Source of the DNA: Nonomuraea roseoviolacea subsp. carminata
GTDB taxonomy: Bacteria > Actinomycetota > Actinomycetes > Streptosporangiales > Streptosporangiaceae
Reading direction: 5' to 3'
NCBI RefSeq assembly: GCF_024172185.1
Contig: NZ_JAMZEC010000001.1
Coordinates: 4,670,001-4,734,000, forward strand
Length of the DNA: 64,000 nucleotides
The translations under genes and the position numbers were made by a program. How positions within the stretch are numbered: position 1 is the stretch's first letter; the number at the start of each line of letters is the position of its first letter. Below are positions 50,165-59,013 of this stretch, piece by piece. Below the pieces are notes generated by a model. That model had not been told where the DNA came from. It made no database searches and saw only the letters and a list, made by a program, of their open reading frames with translations.

Positions 50165-51796
50165 TCAGATCCACCGTTTGTCGAAGAGCATGCGGGCCTT
50201 CCATTCGGTGTAGGGGATGAGCTCGGCCGTGAGGATCGGGTGCAACCACCAGAAATTGATCAGAGCCAGCAGCGCGAACGCCCCGACCACCGCCGCGCCG
50301 ATCGTGCGCCGCATCGGCAGCGCGCCGCTCTCGGTGCGTCTCGCGGGCCCGATCAGCCAGCCCGCGCACAGCGTGATCGCCAGCACCATGAACGGCACCA
50401 TGGGGATCGCGTAGAACAGGAACATCGTCCGGTTGTCGGTGATGGCGAAGTAGAACCAGGGCAGCCAGCCCACCGCGTACGACAGCAGCACCGCCCCGGC
50501 CCGCCAGTCACGCGAGGCGACGTACCAGGCGATGAGGGCCACCAGCGCGAGCAGCGACCCGAACCAGATCACCGGCGTGCCCACGCCGAGCACGGCCTCC
50601 GAGCAGTCGCGCGCGCCGCAGACGTTCTGCTTGCCCTCGTAGAAGAACGCGACCGGGCGCAGCAGCAGCGGCCACTGCCACGGCTCCGACATGTACGGGT
50701 GGGAGGTCTCCAGCCCGCTGTGGAAGGTGAAGACCTGCCACTGGTACTTCACCCACGAGCGCATCGAGTCGATGACGAAGTAGAACGGCCCCGACGACGT
50801 GGCCTGCGCCCAGTTGCGGCCGTAACCCGTCGCCGTGACGAACCAGCCGGTCCAGGTCGCCATGTACGCGACGAACCACACCACGCCGTAGGCCGCCACC
50901 GCGGGCGGCACGTCCTTGGCCAGCGCCCCCGCGTACGGCCGGCGCAGCCCGACCGCCCGCCGCGCGCCGAAGTCCCACAGCACCGACATCACGGCGAACG
51001 CGGCCAGGAAGAAGATCCCCGACCACTTCACCGAGCAGGCCGCGGCCAGGCACAGCGCGGCGCCGATCCGCCAGGGCCGCAGGCCCAGCGACGGGCCCTC
51101 GGGCGACAGCGGTCCGGTCTCGTACCACTCGGCCAGCCGCCGCCGCGCCCAGTCTCGGTCGGCGACCAGGCAGGCGAACCCGGCCAGCACCCAGAACATG
51201 AGGAAGATGTCCAGCAGCGCCGTGCGCGACAGCACGAAGTGCAGGCCGTCGAGCGCGAGCAGCAGACCGGCGAAGCAGCCCAGCAGGGTCGAGCGGGTCA
51301 TCCGCCGCGCCACCCGGGCGATGATCAGGATCGACAGGGTGCCGACGACCGCGGCGGCGAAGCGCCAGCCGAACGGGTTCATGCCGAAGATCCACTCGCC
51401 GACGCCGATCATCCACTTGCCGAGCGGCGGGTGGACGACGTAGGAGGCGCACTTGTCGAGCTGGTCGGGCGCGCACTTCTGCCAGATGTCGAGGTTGCCG
51501 GCCAGGATCGCCTTGTCGGCGTCCTTGATCGTGACCCGCTCCACCAGCCAGGTGATCAGCGAGTAGGCGTCCTTGGCGTAGTAGGTCTCGTCGAAGACCA
51601 CGGCCCGGGGATGCGCCAGGTCGATGAAGCGCAGGATCCAGCCGAAGGCGGCCACGAGCAGCGGCCCGAGCCAGCCCCACAGCGGGTTGGCGGGCATGGG
51701 CGGGACCATCCGCTCGCGCACGGAACGTGCCCGGGGACTGCTCTCGTCGGCCTTCGGCTCACCAAAGGCGTGGTACGCGAAATCGGTCACCGCCAT
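50165..51796 (-). CDS. Protein O-mannosyltransferase (Pmt), copy 1
   Basis: A 543-residue membrane protein of the GT39 family. The catalytic first loop has HPRAVVFDETYYAKDAYSL (Asp-Glu pair). Next comes HPPLGKWMIGVGEW, and about ten membrane helices follow. The actinobacterial enzyme transfers mannose from polyprenyl-phosphate-mannose to secreted proteins at the outer face of the membrane. It is divergent from rsmI, as is usual for actinobacterial pmt genes. A close paralogue lies on the other side of rsmI. Confidence 0.9.
   Translation of the reverse strand: MAVTDFAYHAFGEPKADESSPRARSVRERMVPPMPANPLWGWLGPLLVAAFGWILRFIDLAHPRAVVFDETYYAKDAYSLITWLVERVTIKDADKAILAGNLDIWQKCAPDQLDKCASYVVHPPLGKWMIGVGEWIFGMNPFGWRFAAAVVGTLSILIIARVARRMTRSTLLGCFAGLLLALDGLHFVLSRTALLDIFLMFWVLAGFACLVADRDWARRRLAEWYETGPLSPEGPSLGLRPWRIGAALCLAAACSVKWSGIFFLAAFAVMSVLWDFGARRAVGLRRPYAGALAKDVPPAVAAYGVVWFVAYMATWTGWFVTATGYGRNWAQATSSGPFYFVIDSMRSWVKYQWQVFTFHSGLETSHPYMSEPWQWPLLLRPVAFFYEGKQNVCGARDCSEAVLGVGTPVIWFGSLLALVALIAWYVASRDWRAGAVLLSYAVGWLPWFYFAITDNRTMFLFYAIPMVPFMVLAITLCAGWLIGPARRTESGALPMRRTIGAAVVGAFALLALINFWWLHPILTAELIPYTEWKARMLFDKRWI
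51143..51433 (-). repeat. 291-bp inverted repeat arm in pmt copy 1
   Basis: The minus-strand sequence here matches 53059-53349 on the plus strand over 291 bases without gaps. I count about 13 mismatches by eye. It encodes the HPPLGKW to DWAR region of both mannosyltransferases. Confidence 0.85.
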
Positions 51797-51884
51797 TCGG
51801 ACATCGTACGGGCCTGAAGCCGATGTTTACCCGTGAACGCCGTCCGATCGGGAGGTCCTACCGCCGTCCTGCCACAATGGCCGC

Positions 51885-52718
51885 GTGAGAGAAGACGGCA
51901 GGCTGGTGCTGGCGGGGGCCCCGATAGGCCAGGCGGGGGACGTCTCACCGCGGCTTCGCGAGGTGCTGGGCAGCGCCGACGTGGTCGCCGCCGAGGACAC
52001 GCGGCGGCTGCGCAGGCTGGCCGCCGACCTCGGCGTCGAGATCGGCGGCCGGATCGTCTCCTACTACGACGCCAACGAGGCCGGCCGCGCCCAGGAGCTC
52101 ATCGAGACGCTCAAGGAGGGCCGCACGGTCGTCGTCATCACCGACGCCGGGATGCCGGGCGTGTCGGACCCCGGCTACCGGCTGACCCGCCTCGCGGTCG
52201 AGGAGGGCGTCACGGTCACCGCGCTGCCCGGCCCGAGCGCCGTCACCACCGCCCTGGCCGTGTCCGGGCTGCCCAGCGACCGCTTCTGCTTCGAGGGCTT
52301 CCCGCCGCGCAAGACCGGCGAGCGCGCCCGCCGTCTGTCGGCGCTGGCCGGCGAGGAGCGCACGATGGTGTTCTTCGAGGCGCCGCACCGGCTGGCCGAG
52401 TCGCTGGAGGCGATGGCGGAGGCGTTCGGCGCCGAGCGGCCCGCGGCCGTCTGCCGCGAGCTGACCAAGACCTACGAGGAGGTGCGCCGCGGCGGCCTGG
52501 CCGAGCTGGCCGCGTGGGCGGCCGGCGGGGTCAAGGGCGAGATCACCGTCGTGGTGGCGGGCCACGTCTCCGACGAGGGGCCGCCCGACCTGGAGGCGCT
52601 GGTCGCGGAGGTGGAGCGCCGGGTCGCCGCCGGCGAGCAGCGCAAGACCGCCGTCGCGGAGGTCGCCAAGGCCGCCGGGATGCCCAAGCGGGAGCTCTAC
52701 GACGCCGTGCATCGGTGA
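51885..52718 (+). CDS. rsmI: 16S rRNA (cytidine1402-2'-O)-methyltransferase
   Basis: A 277-residue SAM enzyme of the tetrapyrrole-methylase fold. Landmarks are LVLAGAPIGQAGDVSPRLREVL, VVAAEDTRRLRRL, VVITDAGMPGVSDPGYRL, VTALPGPSAVTTALAVSGL and FEGFPPRKTGER, ending with the small RsmI C-terminal domain (AAGMPKRELYDAVHR). It methylates the ribose of C1402 of 16S rRNA. The GTG start at 51885 gives the usual length. The first loop reads GAPIGQ where most homologues have GTPIGN, a mild variation. Confidence 0.95.
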   Translation: MREDGRLVLAGAPIGQAGDVSPRLREVLGSADVVAAEDTRRLRRLAADLGVEIGGRIVSYYDANEAGRAQELIETLKEGRTVVVITDAGMPGVSDPGYRLTRLAVEEGVTVTALPGPSAVTTALAVSGLPSDRFCFEGFPPRKTGERARRLSALAGEERTMVFFEAPHRLAESLEAMAEAFGAERPAAVCRELTKTYEEVRRGGLAELAAWAAGGVKGEITVVVAGHVSDEGPPDLEALVAEVERRVAAGEQRKTAVAEVAKAAGMPKRELYDAVHR

Positions 52719-52734
52719 TCTCTCACCCTCTAGG

Positions 52735-54324
52735 GTGCAGTTCGTGAAGAACTGGGGGGTTTCACCGAGCAGGCTCGTGCCGCCGATGCAGGGAACTCCG
52801 CTGTGGGGCTGGCTGGCCCCGATCCTCGTCGCCGTCTTCGGCGGGATCCTGCGCTTCACCCGCCTCGGCGAGCCCCGCGCCGTCGTCTTCGACGAGACCT
52901 TCTACGTCAAGGACGCCTACTCCCTGCTCACTTTCGGCGTCGAGCGCCACACCGTCGGCGACGTCAAGAACCCGATCGCCGACCGGCGCATCCTGGCCGG
53001 CAACCTCGACATCTGGAAGCACTGCCCCGAGCCCTCCGACTGCGCCGCGTTCGTCGCGCACCCGCCGCTCGGCAAGTGGATGATCGGCGTCGGCGAATGG
53101 CTGTTCGGCATGAACCCGTTCGGCTGGCGCTTCGCCGCCGCGGTCGTCGGCACCCTGTCGATCCTGATCATCGCCCGGGTGGCGCGGCGGATGACCCGCT
53201 CGACGCTGCTCGGCTGCCTGGCCGGTCTGCTGCTCGCGCTCGACGGCCTGCATCTCGTGCTGTCGCGCACGGCGCTGCTGGACATCTTCCTCATGTTCTG
53301 GGTGCTGGCCGGGTTCGCCTGCGTCGTGGCCGACCGCGACTGGGCGCGGGGCCGGCTCGCCGCCTGGTGCGAGACCCACCCGCTCACCTCGTACGGCCCC
53401 CGGCTCGGGTTACGGCCCTGGCGCGTCGCCGCGGGCGTCTGCCTGGGCGCCGCCTGCGCGGTCAAGTGGTCCGGGATCTTCTTCCTCGTCGCGTTCGCCG
53501 TGCTCAGCTTCGCCTGGGACATGGGGGCCAGGCGCGCCGCCGGGCTGCGCGAGCCGTACAAGGGGGCCCTCGCGCTCGACCTGCCGCAGGCCGGCGCGGC
53601 GATGGCGCTCGCCCCCGCGCTCACCTTCGTCGCGTCGTGGGCGAGCTGGTTCGCCCGCGACGGCGGCTACGGGCGCGGCTGGGAGCAGGCAACCTCGTCC
53701 GGGCCGCTGTTCTTCGTCGTCGACTCGGCGCGGTCGTGGCTGAAGTACCAGGTGCAGGTGCTCGGCTACCACACCGGGCTCGACCTCTACCACCCGTACA
53801 TGTCGGAGCCGTGGACGTGGCCGGTGCTGTTCCGGCCGGTCCTGTTCGCCCAGGAGAGCGGGAAGACCGGCTGCGGCGCCCGCGAGTGCACCGAGACCGT
53901 GATCGGCGCCGGCACGCCCGTCCTCTGGTTCGCCGCCTGGCTCGCCCTGCTCGGGTGCGTCGTGTGGTACTCCTCCGCCCGCGACTGGCGGGCCGGCGCG
54001 GTGCTGCTCGCCGTGGCCGGGGGCTGGCTGCCGTGGTTCTACTACGCCGTCGCCGACAACCGCACGATGTACCTGTTCTACATGATCCCCGTCGTGCCGT
54101 TCATGGTGCTCGCGGTGACGTTGGTCGCCGGGCTGGCGCTCGGGCGGCAGGACGCCCCGCCCGGCCGGCGCGCGGCCGGCGCCGCCGTCGCCGGCGCGCT
54201 CGCCCTCGTCGTGCTGATCAACTTCTGGTGGCTGTACCCCGTGCTGACCGGCGAGGCGATCACGCAGGCACAGTGGTGGGCTCGGATGCTGATGCGCTCG
54301 TGGGTCGAGGCCGCCCCCAAGTGA
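52735..54324 (+). CDS. Protein O-mannosyltransferase (Pmt), copy 2
   Basis: A 529-residue GT39 membrane protein, paralogous to copy 1. It has EPRAVVFDETFYVKDAYSLL, the long exact match HPPLGKWMIGVGEWLFGMN and later VKWSGIFF, WLPWFYYAVADNRTMYLFY. GTG 52735 lacks a ribosome site; GTG 52744 or ATG 52786 are alternative starts. It is 16 bases after rsmI and probably cotranscribed. The last 65 bases overlap the convergent glycosyltransferase gene. Why two O-mannosyltransferases are kept is not apparent; different target sets are possible. Confidence 0.88.
   Translation: MQFVKNWGVSPSRLVPPMQGTPLWGWLAPILVAVFGGILRFTRLGEPRAVVFDETFYVKDAYSLLTFGVERHTVGDVKNPIADRRILAGNLDIWKHCPEPSDCAAFVAHPPLGKWMIGVGEWLFGMNPFGWRFAAAVVGTLSILIIARVARRMTRSTLLGCLAGLLLALDGLHLVLSRTALLDIFLMFWVLAGFACVVADRDWARGRLAAWCETHPLTSYGPRLGLRPWRVAAGVCLGAACAVKWSGIFFLVAFAVLSFAWDMGARRAAGLREPYKGALALDLPQAGAAMALAPALTFVASWASWFARDGGYGRGWEQATSSGPLFFVVDSARSWLKYQVQVLGYHTGLDLYHPYMSEPWTWPVLFRPVLFAQESGKTGCGARECTETVIGAGTPVLWFAAWLALLGCVVWYSSARDWRAGAVLLAVAGGWLPWFYYAVADNRTMYLFYMIPVVPFMVLAVTLVAGLALGRQDAPPGRRAAGAAVAGALALVVLINFWWLYPVLTGEAITQAQWWARMLMRSWVEAAPK
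53059..53349 (+). repeat. 291-bp inverted repeat arm in pmt copy 2
   Basis: This is the partner of the arm at 51143-51433, in opposite orientation and with rsmI between them. Homology outside the block is much lower. Confidence 0.85.
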
Positions 54325-55801
54325 TGCCCCGGCGCAGCATGATGCCCGCCGCGATGCAGGCCAGCGGCACCGCGGGCAGCACGTACCGGTAGTCGAACTC
54401 CGCCGTCGCCGCCGGCGCCAGCAGCAGCCCGAACGCCCCGAGCCACGGCAGCGCCACCGGCCCGCCGACCCTGCGCCAGCGCACCGCCACGCCGTACAGG
54501 CCGACCAGCATGATCCCGCCCAGCATGATGCCGCGCAGGTAGAACACGTCCTGGTAGCTGCTCATGATCCCCGCCCAGGGCGCGACGATGCGCGTCTCCG
54601 GCGGGCCCTGCTCGTAGGAGAACGCGTCGGTGTCGGTGCGCCCCTGGTAGGCCGGCCAGTTGGGCAGCCGCTTCGGCCGCCCGTTGGTGTCGAGGTCGTA
54701 GTACGGGCGGAACTCGTACATGTTGAACGTCGCCGCGTCGGGGAACTGCGGCCGGCCCCAGTTGAAGGCGCGGAAGAAGTCGCGCCCCACCACCTTCAGG
54801 TAGTCGCCCGGCTGCGACAGGATCGCCCGCGTGGCGAACGCGCTCGCCGCCTCGTTGGTGATCTCGGTGAACTTCTTGCCGGTGCCCCACCGGTGCAGCA
54901 CCTCGCCGGTGCCCGTGCCGCCGCCGCCCTGGCCCCACAGGTACCACTGGGCGTAGTCCTTGCGCTGGTCGACCGGGTCGTTGATGCACAGCAGGAGAAG
55001 CTGGATCTCCTTGTACTTGTCGATGTTCATCTTCGAGCAGTCGGCGAAGATGGCCGTGCGCATGTACAGGATCAGCCCGTCGCTGTTGGTCATGGCGAAC
55101 TTGCCCACGCTCGCGGCGAACCAGCCCATGTAGCTGAGGATCGGCACCGCGCAGGCCACGACGACCGCCACGACCGCCTTCCAGCTCGTCCGCTTGACCA
55201 CGAGGTAGGCCACGACGAGCGCGAGGATCGGCAGCCCGATCGAGCGGGTCAGCCAGGTCAGGGCGAGCAGCAGCCCCACCACCGCCCCGATCTTCCACGA
55301 CATCCGCCGGTGCCACAGCACCAGCGTGACCACACCCACGACCAGCAGCATGAACATCGAGTCGGACATGATGAGCTGTTCGAGCTGGATCTGGTAGGCG
55401 TCGAACAGCACCGGCGCCGCCGCGAGCGTCGCCCCCCACTTCGGCAGCCCGAACCTGCGCCGCAGCAGCGCGTAGATCAGCGCGGCCGTGGCCAGCCCCA
55501 TCAGGTGCTGGGTGAACACCACCAGGGAGAAGCTGTGGAACGGCTTCAGGAGCAGCATCCAGAACCCGTAGCCGCTCGGCCTGATCGGGTGCGGCCGGGG
55601 GTGCAGCGCCACCGAGACGTACTCGTAGGAGTCGTTGAACCACATCGCCGGCCCGTATCCGAGCATGGTGACGAGCCGCAGCACCCCGCCCAGGGCGAAG
55701 GCCACGGCGAACACCTGATGACGGCGCAGGAAGGCCAGCGCGCGCGCCGTCCGGCCAGGGGCGGAGTGGTCCACAGGGGTAATCTCCGCGACGCTCACCA
55801 T
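54260..55801 (-). CDS. Membrane glycosyltransferase, GT-C fold (ArnT/GT39-like)
   Basis: A 513-residue protein with about eleven membrane helices. The first loop after helix one has MLGYGPAMWFNDSYEYVSVALHPRPHPIRPSGYGFWMLLL (acidic residue expected in NDSYEY). A long soluble loop (residues ~240-420) precedes the last helices. It probably uses a polyprenyl-phosphate sugar, and acceptor and sugar are unknown. ATG 55801 is the first sensible start; GTG 55798 is possible. The frame happens to stay open far upstream, which is a GC artefact. It is divergent from the family-2 glycosyltransferase gene. Confidence 0.78.
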   Translation of the reverse strand: MVSVAEITPVDHSAPGRTARALAFLRRHQVFAVAFALGGVLRLVTMLGYGPAMWFNDSYEYVSVALHPRPHPIRPSGYGFWMLLLKPFHSFSLVVFTQHLMGLATAALIYALLRRRFGLPKWGATLAAAPVLFDAYQIQLEQLIMSDSMFMLLVVGVVTLVLWHRRMSWKIGAVVGLLLALTWLTRSIGLPILALVVAYLVVKRTSWKAVVAVVVACAVPILSYMGWFAASVGKFAMTNSDGLILYMRTAIFADCSKMNIDKYKEIQLLLLCINDPVDQRKDYAQWYLWGQGGGGTGTGEVLHRWGTGKKFTEITNEAASAFATRAILSQPGDYLKVVGRDFFRAFNWGRPQFPDAATFNMYEFRPYYDLDTNGRPKRLPNWPAYQGRTDTDAFSYEQGPPETRIVAPWAGIMSSYQDVFYLRGIMLGGIMLVGLYGVAVRWRRVGGPVALPWLGAFGLLLAPAATAEFDYRYVLPAVPLACIAAGIMLRRGITWGRPRPTSASASEPTTVPA

Positions 55802-55900
55802 GCTGTAAAGAATGCCAGCCGTTTCTAGGACTTGCCGCGACCAAGTCTGGGCAGAGGGCATGATGGTGTGCTGGATGTGTCCTAACTGAAGGGTTGAGAC

Positions 55901-57172
55901 GTGGAACTGACGGTGGTCATGCCCTGCCTCAACGAGGCCGAGACCGTGGAAGTCTGTGTGCGCAAGGCATTGGCGTGCATGGAGGAGCACGGCATCGAGG
56001 GCGAGGTGCTGATCGCCGACAACGGCAGCACGGACGGCTCTCAGCAGATCGCCCGCGACGCCGGTGCCCGTGTGGTCCACGTCGACGAGAAGGGCTACGG
56101 CAACGCCCTCATGGGTGGCATCAGGGCCGCCCGCGGCAAGTTCGTCATCATGGGCGACGCCGACGACTCCTACGACTTCACCGCGCTGCTGCCGTTCGTC
56201 GAGCAGTTGCGCGACGGCGCGGACCTGGTGATGGGCAACAGGTTCCGGGGCGGCATCGCGCCGGGCGCCATGCCCCCGCTCCACCGCTACCTCGGCAACC
56301 CGGTGCTGTCGTTCATCGGCCGGCTGTTCTTCCCGTCGGCCATCGGCGACTTCCACTGCGGCCTGCGCGGCTTCCGGCGCGACTCGATCCTGCGCCTGCA
56401 GCTCCAGACCGGCGGCATGGAGTTCGCCTCCGAGATGGTGGTCCGCTCCACGCTGTCCGGACTCGACGTGCGGGAGGTGCCCACCACGCTGTCGCCCGAC
56501 GGCCGTTCCCGCCCGCCGCACCTGCGCTCCTGGCGCGACGGCTGGCGCCACCTGCGCTTCCTGCTGCTGTACAGCCCCAAGTGGCTGTTCTTCTACCCCG
56601 GCCTGGTCATGATGGCGATCGGCCTGGTCGCCGGCACCGCCCTGACCTTCGGCCCGGTCGAGATCGGCGAGCTGGCCTTCGACGTCGACACCCTGGTCGG
56701 CGCGTCGGCCGCGGTGGTGATCGGCTTCCAGGCGGTCCTGTTCGCGGTCTTCACCAAGGTGTACGCCGCCGAGGAGGGGTTCCTGCCGGAGTCGCCGCGC
56801 ATCCGCAAGCTCATCGACATCGTCACCCTGGAGAAGGGGCTCGTGGCCGGCGGCCTGCTGGCCGTGGCCGGTCTCGTTGGCCTGGTGATGTCGCTGGTCC
56901 ACTGGCAGGTCCGCAGCTTCGGCGAGCTCGACCCGCGCGAGTCGCTGCGCATCGTCGTGCCCTCCGCCACGGCGCTCGTCATGAGCTTCCAGACCATCTT
57001 CGCCGCGCTGTTCGTCAGCATCCTCGGCATCCGCCGCACCCGCGAGACGCCCGCCGACGTGGCCGCCAAGGTCGCCGAGGAGGCCGCCGAGATCGTCTCC
57101 CGCGAGCAGGCCGAGCAGACGACCGGCGAGCAGGCCGGGCAGACGCCGCGCGAGGACACCACCACCCGTTGA
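55901..57172 (+). CDS. Family 2 glycosyltransferase with four C-terminal membrane helices
   Basis: A 423-residue protein. The N-terminal GT-A domain reads TVVMPCLNEAETVEVCVRKAL, ADNGSTDGSQQIARDAGARVV, MGDADDSYDF (nucleotide-sugar DxD) and HCGLRGFRRDSIL. Four hydrophobic helices follow from residue ~225 to ~385, and then a charged tail. It is like DPM1/GtrB-type polyprenyl-phosphate glycosyltransferases, which load a sugar on the lipid carrier used by GT-C enzymes such as those next door. GTG 55901 has GAAGGG upstream. Confidence 0.88.
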   Translation: MELTVVMPCLNEAETVEVCVRKALACMEEHGIEGEVLIADNGSTDGSQQIARDAGARVVHVDEKGYGNALMGGIRAARGKFVIMGDADDSYDFTALLPFVEQLRDGADLVMGNRFRGGIAPGAMPPLHRYLGNPVLSFIGRLFFPSAIGDFHCGLRGFRRDSILRLQLQTGGMEFASEMVVRSTLSGLDVREVPTTLSPDGRSRPPHLRSWRDGWRHLRFLLLYSPKWLFFYPGLVMMAIGLVAGTALTFGPVEIGELAFDVDTLVGASAAVVIGFQAVLFAVFTKVYAAEEGFLPESPRIRKLIDIVTLEKGLVAGGLLAVAGLVGLVMSLVHWQVRSFGELDPRESLRIVVPSATALVMSFQTIFAALFVSILGIRRTRETPADVAAKVAEEAAEIVSREQAEQTTGEQAGQTPREDTTTR

Positions 57173-57229
57173 TCCGGCGGGGCGGAAACCGGTTCGAGGT
57201 GCCCGCCCCCGCCCCGTAGGCTTGGAACC

Positions 57230-59011
57230 ATGTCCCAGCACATCTTGACCGCCGTCGCGTGGCCGTACGCCAACGGCCCTCGCCACATCGGGCACGTCTC
57301 CGGATTCGGCGTGCCGTCCGACGTCTTCAGCCGCTACCAGCGGATGGCGGGCAACAAGGTGCTGATGGTCTCCGGCACCGACGAGCACGGCACGCCCATC
57401 CAGGTCCAGGCCGACAAGGAGGGCGTCACCGCCAAGGAGCTCGCCGACCGCTACAACCGGGTCATCGCCGAGGACCTCACCGGCCTGGGGCTGTCCTACG
57501 ACCTGTTCACGCGCACCTCGACCCGCAACCACTACGCGGTCGCGCAGGAGATCTTCAAGGGCCTGTACGACAACGGCTACATCTTCCCCAAGACCACGAT
57601 GGGGGCGATCTCGCCGACCACCGGGCGCACCCTGCCCGACCGCTACATCGAGGGCACCTGCCCCATCTGCGGCTACGACGGCGCGCGCGGCGACCAGTGC
57701 GACAACTGCGGCAACCAGCTCGACCCGATCCAGCTCATCAACCCCAAGAGCCGGATCAACGGCGAGACCCCGGTCTTCACCGAGACCGAGCACTTCATGC
57801 TCGACCTGCCCGCCTTCGCCGAGGTGCTCGGCTCCTACCTGCAGTCCAAGCAGGGCGACTGGCGGCCCAACGTGCTGAAGTTCGCCCTCAACCTGCTCGG
57901 CGACCTCCAGCCGCGGGCCATCAGCCGCGACCTCGACTGGGGCGTGCCCATCCCGCTCGACGGCTGGCGCGACCAGCCCAACAAGCGGCTGTACGTGTGG
58001 TTCGACGCGGTCGTCGGCTACCTGTCGGCCTCCATCGAGTGGGCCCGGCGCTCCGGCGACCCCGACGCCTGGCGCCAGTGGTGGCAGAACCCCGACGCCC
58101 GCGGCTACTACTTCATGGGCAAGGACAACATCGTCTTCCACGCCGAGATCTGGCCGGCGATGCTGTTCGGCTACAACGGCCAGGGTGCGCGCGACGGCCG
58201 GCCGGGCTCGCTGGGCAAGCTCGACGTGCCGTCCGAGGTGGTCTCCAGCGAGTTCCTGACCATGGAGGGCCGCAAGTTCTCCTCCTCGCGCCAGGTCGTC
58301 ATCTACGTGCGCGACTTCCTCGCCCGCTACGACGCCGACGCCCTGCGCTACTACATCGCCGTGGCCGGCCCGGAGACCCAGGACACCGACTTCACCTGGC
58401 AGGAGTTCGTCAACCGCAACAACGGCGAGCTGGTCGCCGCCTGGGGCAACCTGGTCAACCGGTCGATCTCGATGGCCGCCAAGAACTTCGGCCAGATCCC
58501 CGAGCCCGGCGACCTCACCGACGCCGACCGGGCGCTGCTCCAGCGCTCGCGCGAGGCGTTCGGCCCGGTGGGCGCCGAGCTGGGCCGCTCCCGGTTCAAG
58601 AACGCCATCACCGAGGCCCTCGACGTGGTCCGCGACGCCAACCGCTACCTCGCCGAGCAGGAGCCGTGGAAGCTCAAGGACGACCCGGAGCGGCAGAAGT
58701 CGATCCTGCACGTCGCCCTCCAGGTCGTCGACGACGCCAAGACCATGCTCACGCCGTTCCTGCCCGGCTCGTCCAACAAGGTCCACGCCATGCTGGGCGG
58801 CGAGGGCGTGTGGTCCGGCATGCCGGAGATCCGCGAGGTCGACGAGGACGGCGGCGCCCCCTACCCGGTGATCACCGGCGACTACGACGACGGGGCCCGC
58901 TGGGAGCACCGGCCGATCCGGCCGGGCACCCCGCTCGCGCCGCCGGTGCCGCTGTTCAAGAAGCTCGACCCCAAGGTGGTCGACGAGGAGCTGGCCCGGC
59001 TGGGCGAGTGA
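57230..59011 (+). CDS. metG: Methionyl-tRNA synthetase
   Basis: A 593-residue class I aminoacyl-tRNA synthetase. The N-terminal TAVAWPYANGPRHIGHVSG carries the HIGH motif, the zinc knuckle reads CPICGYDGARGDQCDNCGNQ, and the KMSKS-equivalent loop is KFSSSR. The C-terminal anticodon-binding domain ends without the tRNA-binding extension found in some homologues. It charges tRNA-Met. The following tatD gene starts at the stop codon, as in many actinobacteria. Confidence 0.97.
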   Translation: MSQHILTAVAWPYANGPRHIGHVSGFGVPSDVFSRYQRMAGNKVLMVSGTDEHGTPIQVQADKEGVTAKELADRYNRVIAEDLTGLGLSYDLFTRTSTRNHYAVAQEIFKGLYDNGYIFPKTTMGAISPTTGRTLPDRYIEGTCPICGYDGARGDQCDNCGNQLDPIQLINPKSRINGETPVFTETEHFMLDLPAFAEVLGSYLQSKQGDWRPNVLKFALNLLGDLQPRAISRDLDWGVPIPLDGWRDQPNKRLYVWFDAVVGYLSASIEWARRSGDPDAWRQWWQNPDARGYYFMGKDNIVFHAEIWPAMLFGYNGQGARDGRPGSLGKLDVPSEVVSSEFLTMEGRKFSSSRQVVIYVRDFLARYDADALRYYIAVAGPETQDTDFTWQEFVNRNNGELVAAWGNLVNRSISMAAKNFGQIPEPGDLTDADRALLQRSREAFGPVGAELGRSRFKNAITEALDVVRDANRYLAEQEPWKLKDDPERQKSILHVALQVVDDAKTMLTPFLPGSSNKVHAMLGGEGVWSGMPEIREVDEDGGAPYPVITGDYDDGARWEHRPIRPGTPLAPPVPLFKKLDPKVVDEELARLGE

Positions 59012-59013
59012 CC

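Noticed and set aside
54260..58909. A 1549-codon open frame on the minus strand running from the glycosyltransferase through metG
   Set aside because: The upstream two thirds are the antisense shadow of metG and the family 2 glycosyltransferase; the composition is low complexity and only the part from 55801 shows a real protein.
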